From Novosphingobium sp. 18050 (GTDB taxonomy: Bacteria; Pseudomonadota; Alphaproteobacteria; Sphingomonadales; Sphingomonadaceae): a stretch of DNA of 64,000 nucleotides. The stretch is from NCBI RefSeq assembly GCF_902706195.1, contig NZ_CACSJO010000001.1:248001-312000 (forward strand), read 5' to 3'. The notes under the pieces were generated by a model. It was not told where the DNA came from. It searched no databases and saw only the letters and a list, made by a program, of their open reading frames with translations. The translations under genes and the position numbers were made by a program. Of this stretch, positions 32,878 to 41,872 are shown in pieces. Position 1 is the stretch's first letter, and each line of letters opens with the position of its first letter.

Positions 32878-33891
32878 TCAGGCTTCCTCGAACTGTATCA
32901 TGACTTTCGCCGACTGCGGCGTCGCGGCGATTTCCAACCCGTGCAGCACGTCGCCAAAGGGCAGCTTGTGGCTTATCATTGCCGCTATCTGATCCTTGAG
33001 GCGCGGCATCGCGGCGATCACGTCGGGCATTTCAGTGGGATAACCGACCGCCGTGGTGATGGTCATCTCGCTGGTCAACATGCGGCCGACCGGGAACTCG
33101 ATGGGCTTCATGTAGGCCGCCGTAATCACTAGCCGGGCGTGGAACTTGGCCATCATGATGACCTGCGTCAGGATGTGCGGCGCGCCTGCCGCATCGATGA
33201 AGGCATCGGTGCCAACGCCCACACGATTGAAGCTGGGCACTTCGCCGTGCAGCCTCGCCAGTTCCGCGCGCAGGTCCACCTTGCTCGGGTCCAGCGCGGC
33301 CTGCACGCCGATGGCACGCGCGCGTTCCAGCCGCTCTTCCGAGAGGTCCAGCGCCACGACATCGGTGATGCCCCGGTCTTTCAGCCATAGTAACATGCCG
33401 AGGCCAATCGGACCGCAGCCGAACACCACGACCTTGTCGCCCGGCTTCACCTCGGCGCGGTTCACGCCGTGCATGGCGACCGCCAGCGGCTCGCACATCG
33501 CGGCGACATCGAAATCGACGCCTTCCGGGATCGGCAGGATCGATATGCCCAGCTGCGCCTCGCGTACCAGCAGTTCCTCGGTGAAGGCGCCTTCCGGGCC
33601 GCCCGAGCCGATGTTGCTGGGGGTCATCATCGGATTGACGATCACCGCATCGCCCACGGCAATGCCGCTGACACCGGAGCCGACCTGAAGCACTTCGCCC
33701 GCGCCTTCATGGCCCAGCGCCGTCTGCCCGCCCGGCTCGGCAGGCATTCCGCCGATCTTGATATAGGACAGGTCGCTGCCGCAGATGCCCACCGACTTCA
33801 TCCGCACGACGACGTCGTTGGGACCGGCCTCGGGCCGCTCGTATGTATCGAGGCGGACATCGCCGACGCCGTGAATGTTCAGTCGCTTCAT
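32878..33891 (-). CDS. Zinc-type MDR alcohol dehydrogenase
   Basis: A 337-aa medium-chain dehydrogenase of the threonine/sorbitol dehydrogenase type. Catalytic zinc residues are visible in GICGSD (Cys), ALGHEGAGEV (His/Glu) and a later Glu (MCEPLAVAMHG). The Rossmann loop is VFGCGPIGLGM with D in VALDLSEERLERA, favouring NAD. The structural-zinc Cys cluster is absent: NPMMTPSNIGSGGPEGAF occupies that place. It lies between an SDR and the MBL-fold gene on one transcript. Confidence 0.85.
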   Translation of the reverse strand: MKRLNIHGVGDVRLDTYERPEAGPNDVVVRMKSVGICGSDLSYIKIGGMPAEPGGQTALGHEGAGEVLQVGSGVSGIAVGDAVIVNPMMTPSNIGSGGPEGAFTEELLVREAQLGISILPIPEGVDFDVAAMCEPLAVAMHGVNRAEVKPGDKVVVFGCGPIGLGMLLWLKDRGITDVVALDLSEERLERARAIGVQAALDPSKVDLRAELARLHGEVPSFNRVGVGTDAFIDAAGAPHILTQVIMMAKFHARLVITAAYMKPIEFPVGRMLTSEMTITTAVGYPTEMPDVIAAMPRLKDQIAAMISHKLPFGDVLHGLEIAATPQSAKVMIQFEEA

Positions 33892-33928
33892 CGCTTCTCT
33901 CCTCTCACGTTCTCGTCAATCGGCGCCG

Positions 33929-34720
33929 TTACGGCCGCACCATGTATCCACCGTCGATCGCGATGGTTTCGCCCGTCATGAAGCTGCTGGCGTCCGAGCA
34001 CAGGTAAGCGCCGATGCCCTCGAAATCGGCCGGACGGCCGGTGCGCTTCATCGGGATCGTCGGCGCGAAGTGCTGGGCGACGGCATCGGCGCGGGGGCCC
34101 TCTCCCATCATCGGCGTGATGATGAGGCCCGGCGCAACCACGTTGGCGCGGATGCCCAGGGGCGCGAGTTCGACTGCAAGACAGCGGATTGCCGCCGCCA
34201 CGGCCGCCTTGGACGAGGCATACTCCATCTTGCCCGGCAGCCCCTGGAACAGCGAGAGCGAACCGCAGGCGACCAGCGAGCCGCCAGTTTCATCGCCCGC
34301 TTCCACGCGCTCCTTCATCAGCCGCGCGCCTTCGCGCAGAGTAAAGAAAGCGCCGTGCAGCGCGGTTTTCTGAAATTCGTACCAGTGCTCTGTCGGCATA
34401 TCGAAGACCGAGTTGTAGCGCGGGGACGCCCCCGAATTGGCGAAAACGCAGTCGACGCGGCCGAAGTCCGCCATGACCTGCGCGAAGCCGGCCACGATGT
34501 TCGCCTCCTCGGAAACGTCGACCTGATAGGCGATCACCTTGCCCGCGCCCGCAGCCTCAAGCTCCGCCTTGGCCTTGGCGCTTTTCTCGGCGTTGCGGGC
34601 CCAGATCGCCACGTCGCCGCCCATTTTGGCGACGCCCATGGCGAAGCCGAAGCCGATGCCCCCATTGCCGCCGGTCACTACCGTCACTTTGCCCGTGCAG
34701 TCGAAAAGGCCCGTCGCCAT
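33929..34720 (-). CDS. Short-chain dehydrogenase/reductase (SDR)
   Basis: A 263-aa SDR: VTVVTGGNGGIGFGFA, VDCVFANSGASPRYN (NNAG replaced by ANSGA), SLVACGSLSLFQG (Ser), YASSKAA (Tyr/Lys), MTGETIAIDGGYMV. The ATG at 34720 follows GAGGGA. It heads the operon SDR-alcohol dehydrogenase-MBL and is divergent from an AraC-type regulator, which may control it. Confidence 0.85.
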   Translation of the reverse strand: MATGLFDCTGKVTVVTGGNGGIGFGFAMGVAKMGGDVAIWARNAEKSAKAKAELEAAGAGKVIAYQVDVSEEANIVAGFAQVMADFGRVDCVFANSGASPRYNSVFDMPTEHWYEFQKTALHGAFFTLREGARLMKERVEAGDETGGSLVACGSLSLFQGLPGKMEYASSKAAVAAAIRCLAVELAPLGIRANVVAPGLIITPMMGEGPRADAVAQHFAPTIPMKRTGRPADFEGIGAYLCSDASSFMTGETIAIDGGYMVRP

Positions 34721-34885
34721 CAATTTTTCCCTCGATCCCAGTCGCACGGCTTTTTCGCTATGCTTTCGTGGCCGCGATGTTCCTCGCCGGCGGCTTGTCC
34801 GGCAAGGGCGCGGGGCATAGAGTTTCAGCCCTAAGATAGCGTCCGGGACACATTCACCCCATACACGCCGAGGGAGGCAGGAGGC

Positions 34886-35758
34886 ATGACTGCAAACGAG
34901 GCTGTGCGCCCAACGATGTGCATCGATGCACATCTCGAAACGGATGGCGTGCGTGCCGAGATCGTGCGCTTCGACATCCCCGAACCGACCGACAGCCGCC
35001 ATGCAGTGGGCCAGGGATACCATGTCAACATGTGCCTGACGCCGCGCCCGCTGCAATCGCGCGGCGGTTATCGCCACCGCTGGGGCCCTCACCGACTGGA
35101 GCGTCTGGGCGACGTCTTCGTGCTCCCTCCCGGCGAAGAACTGTTCGTGAAAGGCGGCAGTGGGCGGCAGGCCTCACTGATCTGTACCATCGACTCCGGG
35201 CTGGTGCATGAATTGCTGGGGCGCGAGCTGACCTGGGACGATCCGCACCTTGCCGCCGCGCTCGATATATCCAGCGCGCAAATGCGGGCGCTGCTGTTCC
35301 GCATCACCGCCGAAGTGCGCCACCCCGGCCTCGCGGCGCACAAGATGCTGGGGTTCCTGGGGTGCGAACTGGCGATCGAACTGGGCCGTCATTGCCTTGA
35401 AGTGGCGGAGCGGCCGATGACGGGCGGCCTTTCCGGCTGGCGTCTCCGGCTGATCGACGAGCGCCTCGCCGACGATCTCAGCGCGCCGGGACTGGAGGAA
35501 CTGGCGGCGCTTTGCGCACTGTCCGTGCGTCAATTGACGCGCGGCTTCAGGGTCAGCCGCGCCTGCTCGATCGGCGACTATATCGAGCAGCGCCGCATGG
35601 AAGCCGCAAAGCGCCTGTTGATGGAGGGCGAAAGCGTAAAGACCATCGCCTTTTCGATGGGCTTCGCCTCGCCTTCCAGCTTCACTTTCGCGTTTCGCCG
35701 TTCGGTAGGCGCCAGTCCCAGCACCTTCCGCCAGCGGCAGGGCCGAGTGCTGGCCTGA
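34886..35758 (+). CDS. AraC-family transcriptional regulator
   Basis: A 290-aa regulator. The last ~100 residues hold two helix-turn-helix units: LEELAALCALSVRQLTRGFRVSRACSIGDYIEQRRMEAAKRLL and VKTIAFSMGFASPSSFTFAFRRSVGASPSTFRQ, the standard AraC/XylS signature. The N-terminal part is a cupin-like sensor (HVNMCLTPRPLQSRGGYRHRWGPHRLERLGDVFVLPPGEEL). GGAGG precedes the ATG. It is divergent from the SDR-ADH-MBL operon and upstream of the sulfotransferase, so either could be its target. Confidence 0.88.
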   Translation: MTANEAVRPTMCIDAHLETDGVRAEIVRFDIPEPTDSRHAVGQGYHVNMCLTPRPLQSRGGYRHRWGPHRLERLGDVFVLPPGEELFVKGGSGRQASLICTIDSGLVHELLGRELTWDDPHLAAALDISSAQMRALLFRITAEVRHPGLAAHKMLGFLGCELAIELGRHCLEVAERPMTGGLSGWRLRLIDERLADDLSAPGLEELAALCALSVRQLTRGFRVSRACSIGDYIEQRRMEAAKRLLMEGESVKTIAFSMGFASPSSFTFAFRRSVGASPSTFRQRQGRVLA

Positions 35759-35929
35759 TTTCGGCATTGCTTCGAAGGCAGGGATGACCGCGAGCGTCGG
35801 TCTTGACCGGAACTCTACACTACGTCCCGATCTCGCAGGCCATATGCATTGCCAAGCCTTGGCCACGGCGCGCTATCCTTGCCCCATGAACGGCTGCCCA
35901 AGCGGCCGCGCCGGGAAGAGGACAACCAC

Positions 35930-37108
35930 ATGGCAAGCACCGTAACCGACCAACTCGTCGCCGATGCGCTCATCGAACAGGCGATGGCTGAAACCGGCAT
36001 CGATGCCTTCGACAGCGACACCTACCGCGAGGGCCTCGATGCCTTCACGGCCTCGTTCAACGAGGGCATCGCCAAGGGCTGGATGAGCGAAGGCGGCATT
36101 GCCCGCGCGCGAAACGACACGCTCCACTACCTGCGCGGCCGCCTCAAGGTATCGCAGTATTTGCGCGATAATCCCGAGGTGCTGGACCGCCCGGTGGAAC
36201 GCCCCGTCTTCGTCATGGGCGTGCCCCGCACCGGCACCACGCTGATGTCGAACCTGCTCGCAGCCGACCCCACGCGTCGTTCGCCGCTGACATGGGAGAT
36301 CGACGATCCGGTGCCGCCGGTCGCCTCTGACGCGCTGCTCACCACCGATCCGCGCGCAGTGGGCCGTCTGGCGCAGGAGAAAGCCGCACTGGAAGCCAAC
36401 CCCGGCATGGCCAAGTATTATCGCGGCTCGGCGGTCTATCCCAACGAATGCGTGTTCTTCATGGCGCACGATTTCAAGACGCTGATGATCGAGTCCAAGG
36501 GCAAGCTGCCCGCCTACAAGGATTTCATCTTCTCATGCGACATGACCAGCGCCTATGAGTACCACAAGAAGTTCCTGCAGGTGCTGCAGCACCACACCGG
36601 CGGCGTCTGGAACGTCAAGAAGCCCAGCCATGCGCTGTGGCTGGAGACGATCTTCAAGGTCTATCCCGACGCCCGCGTGATCTGGACCCACCGCGATCCT
36701 TTCACCGCGACCGGCTCGCTGTGCTCGATCATCTCGCTCAGCCATCAGGCGCATATGGGCCGGATCGACGCCGAATGGCTCAAGGCAGACTACCCCTGGC
36801 AGGCGGCGGAGCACGCCAACCGCATCATGGATTTCCGCGACAAGTTCGGCGAGGACAAGATCATCGACGTTCACTACGCCGATCTCGTGGCCGACCCGGT
36901 AGGCGCGACAAAGAAGGTCTACGCCCAGCTCGGCGACGAATGGACCGCCGGTGCCGAGGCCGGCGTGCAGAAGTGGGTGGACGACAACCCGCAGGACAAG
37001 TTCGGCCGCCACGAATACAAGCTGGCGCAATACGGCCTGACCAAGGCAGAGCTGGAGCCGATGTTCGAACGCTACCTGTCGCGCTACGACATCGCGCGGG
37101 AGGGCTGA
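35930..37108 (+). CDS. Sulfotransferase-family protein
   Basis: A 392-aa protein with the PAPS-binding P-loop-like motif PVFVMGVPRTGTTLMSNLLAADP and the later 3'-phosphate region PDARVIWTHRDPFTATGS, as in the Sulfotransfer_3 family. Relatives are frequent in sphingomonad and mycobacterial lipid or steroid clusters, but whether they sulfonate a substrate there is usually unproven. ATG at 35930 follows AGAGGA. The VOC gene starts 1 bp after its stop, so the two are co-expressed. Confidence 0.83.
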   Translation: MASTVTDQLVADALIEQAMAETGIDAFDSDTYREGLDAFTASFNEGIAKGWMSEGGIARARNDTLHYLRGRLKVSQYLRDNPEVLDRPVERPVFVMGVPRTGTTLMSNLLAADPTRRSPLTWEIDDPVPPVASDALLTTDPRAVGRLAQEKAALEANPGMAKYYRGSAVYPNECVFFMAHDFKTLMIESKGKLPAYKDFIFSCDMTSAYEYHKKFLQVLQHHTGGVWNVKKPSHALWLETIFKVYPDARVIWTHRDPFTATGSLCSIISLSHQAHMGRIDAEWLKADYPWQAAEHANRIMDFRDKFGEDKIIDVHYADLVADPVGATKKVYAQLGDEWTAGAEAGVQKWVDDNPQDKFGRHEYKLAQYGLTKAELEPMFERYLSRYDIAREG

Positions 37109-37109
37109 A

Positions 37110-37586
37110 ATGCTCGAAGGCATCCACTACCAGAACGCCTACATGTGCGATGACATCGAAGCGGGCGTAGACCTGTTCCGGGGCCGCGGCATGACCAGGG
37201 AACCGGTTATCATCCCCGTCGACCAGACGGTGATGACGCCGTCGGGCCCCAGGCGGCAGAAGGGCCGCATCTGCTTCATCTGGATCGGCGAGCTGCAATA
37301 CGAGCTGATCGAGAACGAGATCGACGAGGTCGGCATTTACGCCAACTGCCTCTCGAACGGCGGCCCCTTGCGCTTCCACCACATATGCTTCCGCGTGCCC
37401 GACTGGGAGGACTTCCGCGCCCGCGTCGACGCACAGGATTTCCCCGTGGCAATGGAGCGCGACCTTACCGGCGAACCGGAGGGCGGGCTGAAGTTCCTGT
37501 ACCTAGATGCCCGCAAGGTGTTCGGGCACTACATCGAATATACCTGGATGCCTGAGCCGATGTGGCAGCATATCCGGGCGATGTGA
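37110..37586 (+). CDS. VOC-family (glyoxalase/dioxygenase fold) protein
   Basis: A 158-aa protein with paired beta-alpha-beta-beta-beta modules: YQNAYMCDDIEAGVDLFRGRG, LQYELIENEIDEVGIYA, LRFHHICFRVPDWEDFRARV, and GHYIEYTWM. The HH and Glu (ELIE, YIEY) positions are the usual metal ligands of the VOC fold. It could be a lyase, isomerase or dioxygenase; related proteins act in aromatic and methylmalonyl-type catabolism. It directly follows the sulfotransferase gene. Confidence 0.8.
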   Translation: MLEGIHYQNAYMCDDIEAGVDLFRGRGMTREPVIIPVDQTVMTPSGPRRQKGRICFIWIGELQYELIENEIDEVGIYANCLSNGGPLRFHHICFRVPDWEDFRARVDAQDFPVAMERDLTGEPEGGLKFLYLDARKVFGHYIEYTWMPEPMWQHIRAM

Positions 37587-37670
37587 GAATACGTTCGACC
37601 TGCGAGCTACATCGTCATCCCTGCAAAGGCTGTGACAACTGGCAAGGCGCATGGTTCGCTATCACCTAAA

Positions 37671-37716
37671 GCATACACCCGTCATCCCGGCCTTCGCTGG
37701 GATGACGGGTGTATGC
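37671..37716. terminator. 18-bp perfect hairpin between convergent genes
   Basis: GCATACACCCGTCATCCC pairs with GGGATGACGGGTGTATGC around a 10-nt loop (GGCCTTCGCT). It lies between the VOC gene end and the fbiC end. The inner GTCATCCC..GGGATGAC part resembles a repeat common in alphaproteobacteria; a half copy (CGTCATCCCTGC) is at about 37612. Confidence 0.7.
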
Positions 37717-37726
37717 GCGCTTCCAA

Positions 37727-40057
37727 TCAAGCCATCTCGTCGGCAACCACATTCTTGTACAGCGTCGTTCTCTGACGCAGCTTGCGCCCCACGCTTTCCG
37801 CTGCGCTGCGCATATCCGCCACGTCTGCCAGTTGCCCATGCGAAGCGCCGGCCGCGCGGCTGATGCTTTCGTCCATCAGCACCCCGCCGAGGTCGTTGGC
37901 GCCCGCCGCCAGCACCGCCGCCGCGCCGTCCATGCCCAGCTTGCACCACGACACCTGGATCGACGAAATCGCGCCGTGCAACGCCAGCCGCGCCACTGCG
38001 TGCATCATCACCGCCTCGCGCCAGGTCGGCCCCTTGCGGCTCTGCCCCTTGCGGTAGAACGGCGCTTCCATGTGGACCAGCGGCAGCGGCACGAATTCGG
38101 TGATCCCGCCGGTATCGAGTTGTAGGCGACGCAGTTCAGCCAGGTGCCGCGCCCAGTGGCGAGGGCTTTCGAGGTGCCCGAACATGATCGTCGATGTGGT
38201 CGGCAGCCCCACCCGGTGCGCCGACCCAACCACGTCGAGCCATTCGCCGGTCGTCAGCTTGTCCGGGCAGATTTGCGCGCGGATATCGTCGCACAGGATT
38301 TCCGCCGCCGTGCCCGGCAACGAGCCGAGCCCCGCATCACGCAGGCGCGCCAGGTAGTCCGAAACCGGCATTCCCAGCGTGCGCGCGCCTTGGCTCACTT
38401 CGAGCGGCGAGAACGCATGGACGTGCAGGTCCGGGCAGGCATCCTTCACTGCGCGCAGGATCGCAAGGTACGTGTCGCCGGTATAGCTGGGGTGGATGCC
38501 GCCCTGCAGGCACACCTCGGTCGCTCCGCGTTCCACCGCCTCACGGGCACGGGACGCGATTTCGGAGAGGTCGAGGTTGTAGGGTTTGTCGCGGAAACCG
38601 CCCTTGCTGCTGGTCTTGCTGAAGGCGCAGAACGAGCAGGAGTGGGTGCAGATGTTGGTGTAGTTGATGTTGCGATTGACGACGTAAGTCACGACCTCGC
38701 CGTTGACCTCTGCCCGTAGCGCATCAGCCGCCTCGACCACCGCCTGCGCCGCGCCGCCACGGGCCGCGAAAAGCGCCGTGATGTCGTCCTCGCCGATCCC
38801 GCCGCCGCCCGCAGCACGGTCGAGGATACGGTGGATGCGGCTGGCGACCGGGCCCTCATAACGCCGCCCCAGAGGCGCGTGAACACTGCCGGGCACGGGC
38901 TGGGCCATGCCGGGGCTCCAGCGGCTGTCACGGCCCAGCCCTTCGGCGTCGGCAAGACGCAGCACGGCGGGGCGGATCGCCGGGTCCAGCCAACCGTCTT
39001 CCGCGATGAAGCGCGGGTAAACGGTCAGCCGCTCCACCAGCGGCATTCCGGCGCGGGCGCAGATGGCTTCGAGGCGCGCGATCTCGGGCCAGGCGGCCTC
39101 GGGATTGACGTGATCCTGCGTTACCGGGGAGATGCCGCCCCAGTCGTCGATCCCGGCATCGATCAGTTCGCACAGGCGTTCGTCGTTGAGGTTGGGCGGA
39201 GCCTGCACGGAAACATCTGCGGGCAACACGATGCGCGCGGCCGCGATGGTGCGCAGGAAATCCGCCTCGCTCGCCTCCACCGCGCCGGACATCTTCGTGC
39301 CGGGCTTGGGGCAGAAATTCTGTACGATCACTTCCTGCAGGTGCCCATGACTCAAGTGCAGGTCACGCAGGGCGAACAGCGCCTCGACGCGTTCCTCCGC
39401 CGTTTCACCGATGCCGATGAGGACGCCGCTCGTCGTCGGCACCCCCGCCCGGCCCGCCGCTACCAGCGAGGCCAGGCGCACCGCCGGCACCTTGTCGGGC
39501 GAGCCGTGGTGGCACATGCCCTTGTCCATCAGGCGATTTGACGTGCTCTCCAGCATCAGCCCGACAGAAGCCGCAACCGGGCGCAGCATCCGCCAGTCGT
39601 CCTCGTCCAGCACACCGGCATTGATGTGCGGCAGCAGGCCGGTTTCCCTGATCACCATTGCCGCGCAGTGGCGCACGTAATCGATGGTGCGGGCAAAACC
39701 ATGATCGGCCAGCCATTCGCGCGCTGCCGCGTAGCGCCGCTCGGGCGCATCGCCGAGGGTGAACAGGGCCTCCTTGCACCCCGCCGCCGCCCCGGCACGC
39801 GCGATCTCCAGCACCTCTTCCTCGGTGAGGTAGGGGGCGGCCAACCGAGAGGGCGTGGTCGCGAAGGTGCAGTAGTGGCACACATCCGCGCAGAGGCGCG
39901 TCAGCGGGATGAAGACCTTGGGCGAATACGTCATCCGCGCGGGTGTCAGCGGCCCGGCACGCGTATCGCGCCGGGTGCGGGCCTCAGCCAGCAGATCGTC
40001 CAGCGGCGTGGAGAGGAGTCGGGTTTTCAGCGCTTCGTCGTCGCGAGCCATGGTCAT
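37727..40057 (-). CDS. fbiC: Bifunctional FO synthase, CofG-CofH fusion (FbiC)
   Basis: This 776-aa enzyme makes FO, the deazaflavin chromophore of coenzyme F420, from tyrosine and 5-amino-6-ribitylamino-uracil. Two radical-SAM domains are fused. The N-terminal CofG half has CADVCHYC (Cys56, 60, 63) and GIGETAEERVEAL. The C-terminal CofH half has CTHSCSFC (about residue 469) and TEVCLQGGIHP. The fused order CofG-CofH is that of actinobacterial FbiC; archaea use separate proteins. The ATG at 40057 overlaps the cofD stop (ATGA), and 40051 is an alternative. Third gene of cofE-cofD-fbiC. Confidence 0.95.
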   Translation of the reverse strand: MTMARDDEALKTRLLSTPLDDLLAEARTRRDTRAGPLTPARMTYSPKVFIPLTRLCADVCHYCTFATTPSRLAAPYLTEEEVLEIARAGAAAGCKEALFTLGDAPERRYAAAREWLADHGFARTIDYVRHCAAMVIRETGLLPHINAGVLDEDDWRMLRPVAASVGLMLESTSNRLMDKGMCHHGSPDKVPAVRLASLVAAGRAGVPTTSGVLIGIGETAEERVEALFALRDLHLSHGHLQEVIVQNFCPKPGTKMSGAVEASEADFLRTIAAARIVLPADVSVQAPPNLNDERLCELIDAGIDDWGGISPVTQDHVNPEAAWPEIARLEAICARAGMPLVERLTVYPRFIAEDGWLDPAIRPAVLRLADAEGLGRDSRWSPGMAQPVPGSVHAPLGRRYEGPVASRIHRILDRAAGGGGIGEDDITALFAARGGAAQAVVEAADALRAEVNGEVVTYVVNRNINYTNICTHSCSFCAFSKTSSKGGFRDKPYNLDLSEIASRAREAVERGATEVCLQGGIHPSYTGDTYLAILRAVKDACPDLHVHAFSPLEVSQGARTLGMPVSDYLARLRDAGLGSLPGTAAEILCDDIRAQICPDKLTTGEWLDVVGSAHRVGLPTTSTIMFGHLESPRHWARHLAELRRLQLDTGGITEFVPLPLVHMEAPFYRKGQSRKGPTWREAVMMHAVARLALHGAISSIQVSWCKLGMDGAAAVLAAGANDLGGVLMDESISRAAGASHGQLADVADMRSAAESVGRKLRQRTTLYKNVVADEMA

Positions 40058-41007
40058 CCTGTTTCGATACGGGCTGCGGTCAGTGCTACGCGCGCAAGCC
40101 GCTCCCGATCCTCGGCCCCGCACATGACTGTTGGGGTAACGGTGACGCAAAGGCCCCGGGCTCGCAAGCCCCCCTCATCGCCCGCGTCGCCCGCATCGAT
40201 CACCAGATGGTCGAGAAGATCGCCGTAGTGATCGGCGATCGAGGCATTGCTGACCGGCTTGCCAAGCTCTCCCAGCAGCTTGGCGAGTGGCCCTTTTAGC
40301 GAGGTTCCCCCAACCAGTGGCGACACTGCGACGAGCGGCACCCGGCGCTGCGCCAAAGCCTCTCGCACCCCGTCCACGCTAAGGATCGGATCGACGCTGA
40401 GGTACGGATTCGAGGGGCAAATGACGATTGCGCCAAGGTCTTCACGCGCCAATGCTGCTGCGAAGGCCGGCGACGGCGTGGCACCGGGCGCACCCTCGAA
40501 ACGCACCCCCGTAGCGACCGGTCGGCACTGCTCGGCAACGAAGTAGCGCTGAAAGTCCAGCCACCCTTCGTCAGTGCCCACCTGCGTACGCAAAGGCGCG
40601 TCACTCATAGGAACTATCGCGTGTGCGATACCGAGGTTGCAAGTCAGACGGGCAGTCACCTGCGAGAGCGTTTCACCTTCGCGCAGCCGCCACGAGCGAG
40701 CGATGTGCATCCCCATGTCGCGGTCGCCAAGGTTGAACCAGTCCGCCTCGCCAAGACCGCGAAGCATTGCCATCGTTTGCCACGTTTCGCCTTTCACGCC
40801 CCAGCCGCGCACCGTGTCGTTCAGCCCGGCAAGCGCATACGTCACGGAGTCGATATCGGGGCAGATCGTCAGACCCAGATGCTCGAAATCGTCGCCGGTA
40901 TTGACGATTATTGTCAGGTCCTCCGGCGCGAGTACCGCCGCGAGGCCGGCCGCCAGCTTGGCTCCGCCCACCCCGCCTGAAAGCGCCAGAACGTGCTTCT
41001 TCGTCAT
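40054..41007 (-). CDS. cofD: 2-phospho-L-lactate (or phosphoenolpyruvate) transferase CofD/FbiA
   Basis: CofD joins FO to the phospho-lactyl, phosphoenolpyruvyl or phosphoglyceryl-GDP donor made by CofC, giving F420-0 or dehydro-F420-0. The 317-aa product shows the family core: LALSGGVGGAKLAAGL at the N-terminus, IIVNTGDDFEHLGLTICPDIDSV, WFNLGDRDMGMHIARSWRLREGETLS, GIAHAIVPMSDAPLRT, and ICPSNPYLSVDPILSV. ATG overlaps the cofE stop by 4 bp (ATGA), and its own stop overlaps fbiC, so the three are translationally coupled. Confidence 0.94.
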   Translation of the reverse strand: MTKKHVLALSGGVGGAKLAAGLAAVLAPEDLTIIVNTGDDFEHLGLTICPDIDSVTYALAGLNDTVRGWGVKGETWQTMAMLRGLGEADWFNLGDRDMGMHIARSWRLREGETLSQVTARLTCNLGIAHAIVPMSDAPLRTQVGTDEGWLDFQRYFVAEQCRPVATGVRFEGAPGATPSPAFAAALAREDLGAIVICPSNPYLSVDPILSVDGVREALAQRRVPLVAVSPLVGGTSLKGPLAKLLGELGKPVSNASIADHYGDLLDHLVIDAGDAGDEGGLRARGLCVTVTPTVMCGAEDRERLARVALTAARIETG

Positions 41008-41789
41008 CGGAACATATCCTGTTCAATGGGCCGCAGCCCCGAGGCTGCGCCGGGTCCGTCTTCCTCGCAGGTCCAGCGCGCCGCGCCGCGCACGAGCGCA
41101 ACAGGCGTGCCTTCGTCCCCCTCACCCATCGCAAGCGCCGCCATAGCGGCGACCGAATCCGCGACCGCGATCACGGTCGCCTGCAAAGTGCGGCCATAGA
41201 GATCCACCGCCCTGCCCCGCCGATCCTCCAGCACAGTGATGCCAGCACATCCGATGGCCGTGCCCACCGTGCCGATGCGCCATGCCCGGCCCATGGAATC
41301 TGCGATGACGACGGCCACCTGCACACCGCAGGCTTCCTGCAATTCGCTGCGGATCGCCCGCGCTGAGGCATCGGGATCGACCGGCCAGAGCAGCACTGTG
41401 CCGGCATCCCCTCCCTCGACGTTGCTGGCGTCGATCCCGGCATTGGCAAGTACATGCCCGGTCTTGTGCCGCGCGATGATTGCGGCGGGGTGTGGGCGCA
41501 TGATCTCGGCGCTTTCGTCCAGGATCGCCTGCGCCATCTCAGCTTCCCGCCCGGTGCGCGCGGCTAGTTCCTGCGCTGCCGTACCCGGCGCCAGTGCGGC
41601 GAGGTCGATGGTGCGTCCTTCGCTCTTGGACACGATCTTCTGCGCGATCACACAGATATCGCCGCCGCGTAAGCCGTCCCCGGAAGCCGCGAGCGCGGTG
41701 CAAATCGCTTGCGCAATCGACTGCCCGGAGGCGAACATGGGCAACCCGGCGAGCGGCCGCACGGTAAGTTCTGGAATTGCGGTGTTCAT
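41004..41789 (-). CDS. cofE: F420-0:L-glutamate ligase CofE
   Basis: CofE adds gamma-linked glutamates to F420-0 using GTP. The 261-aa protein has GGDICVIAQKIVSKSEGRTIDL, RHKTGHVLANAGIDASNV, VLLWPVDPDASARAIR, VVIADSMGRAWRIGTVGTAIG and DLYGRTLQATVIAVADSVAA, the conserved catalytic surface. It stops at the CofE domain; the ~200-aa nitroreductase-like domain of mycobacterial FbiB, which reduces dehydro-F420-0, is absent. GGGAG lies 6 nt before the ATG. It is divergent from npdG across an 83-bp shared promoter region. Confidence 0.94.
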   Translation of the reverse strand: MNTAIPELTVRPLAGLPMFASGQSIAQAICTALAASGDGLRGGDICVIAQKIVSKSEGRTIDLAALAPGTAAQELAARTGREAEMAQAILDESAEIMRPHPAAIIARHKTGHVLANAGIDASNVEGGDAGTVLLWPVDPDASARAIRSELQEACGVQVAVVIADSMGRAWRIGTVGTAIGCAGITVLEDRRGRAVDLYGRTLQATVIAVADSVAAMAALAMGEGDEGTPVALVRGAARWTCEEDGPGAASGLRPIEQDMFR

Positions 41790-41872
41790 CGTGTTCTCCC
41801 GAACGGCACCTTACGTCCGCCGCCGACAACGACAATCACAAGACCCGAGAATTCGCGGGGGAGATAATCGAA
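41790..41872. promoter_or_regulatory. Divergent promoter region of the two F420 operons
   Basis: These 83 bp separate the cofE and npdG starts and must hold both promoters unless transcripts begin inside the genes. I see no clear palindrome. Both genes have ribosome binding sites at the ends of the spacer. Confidence 0.5.
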
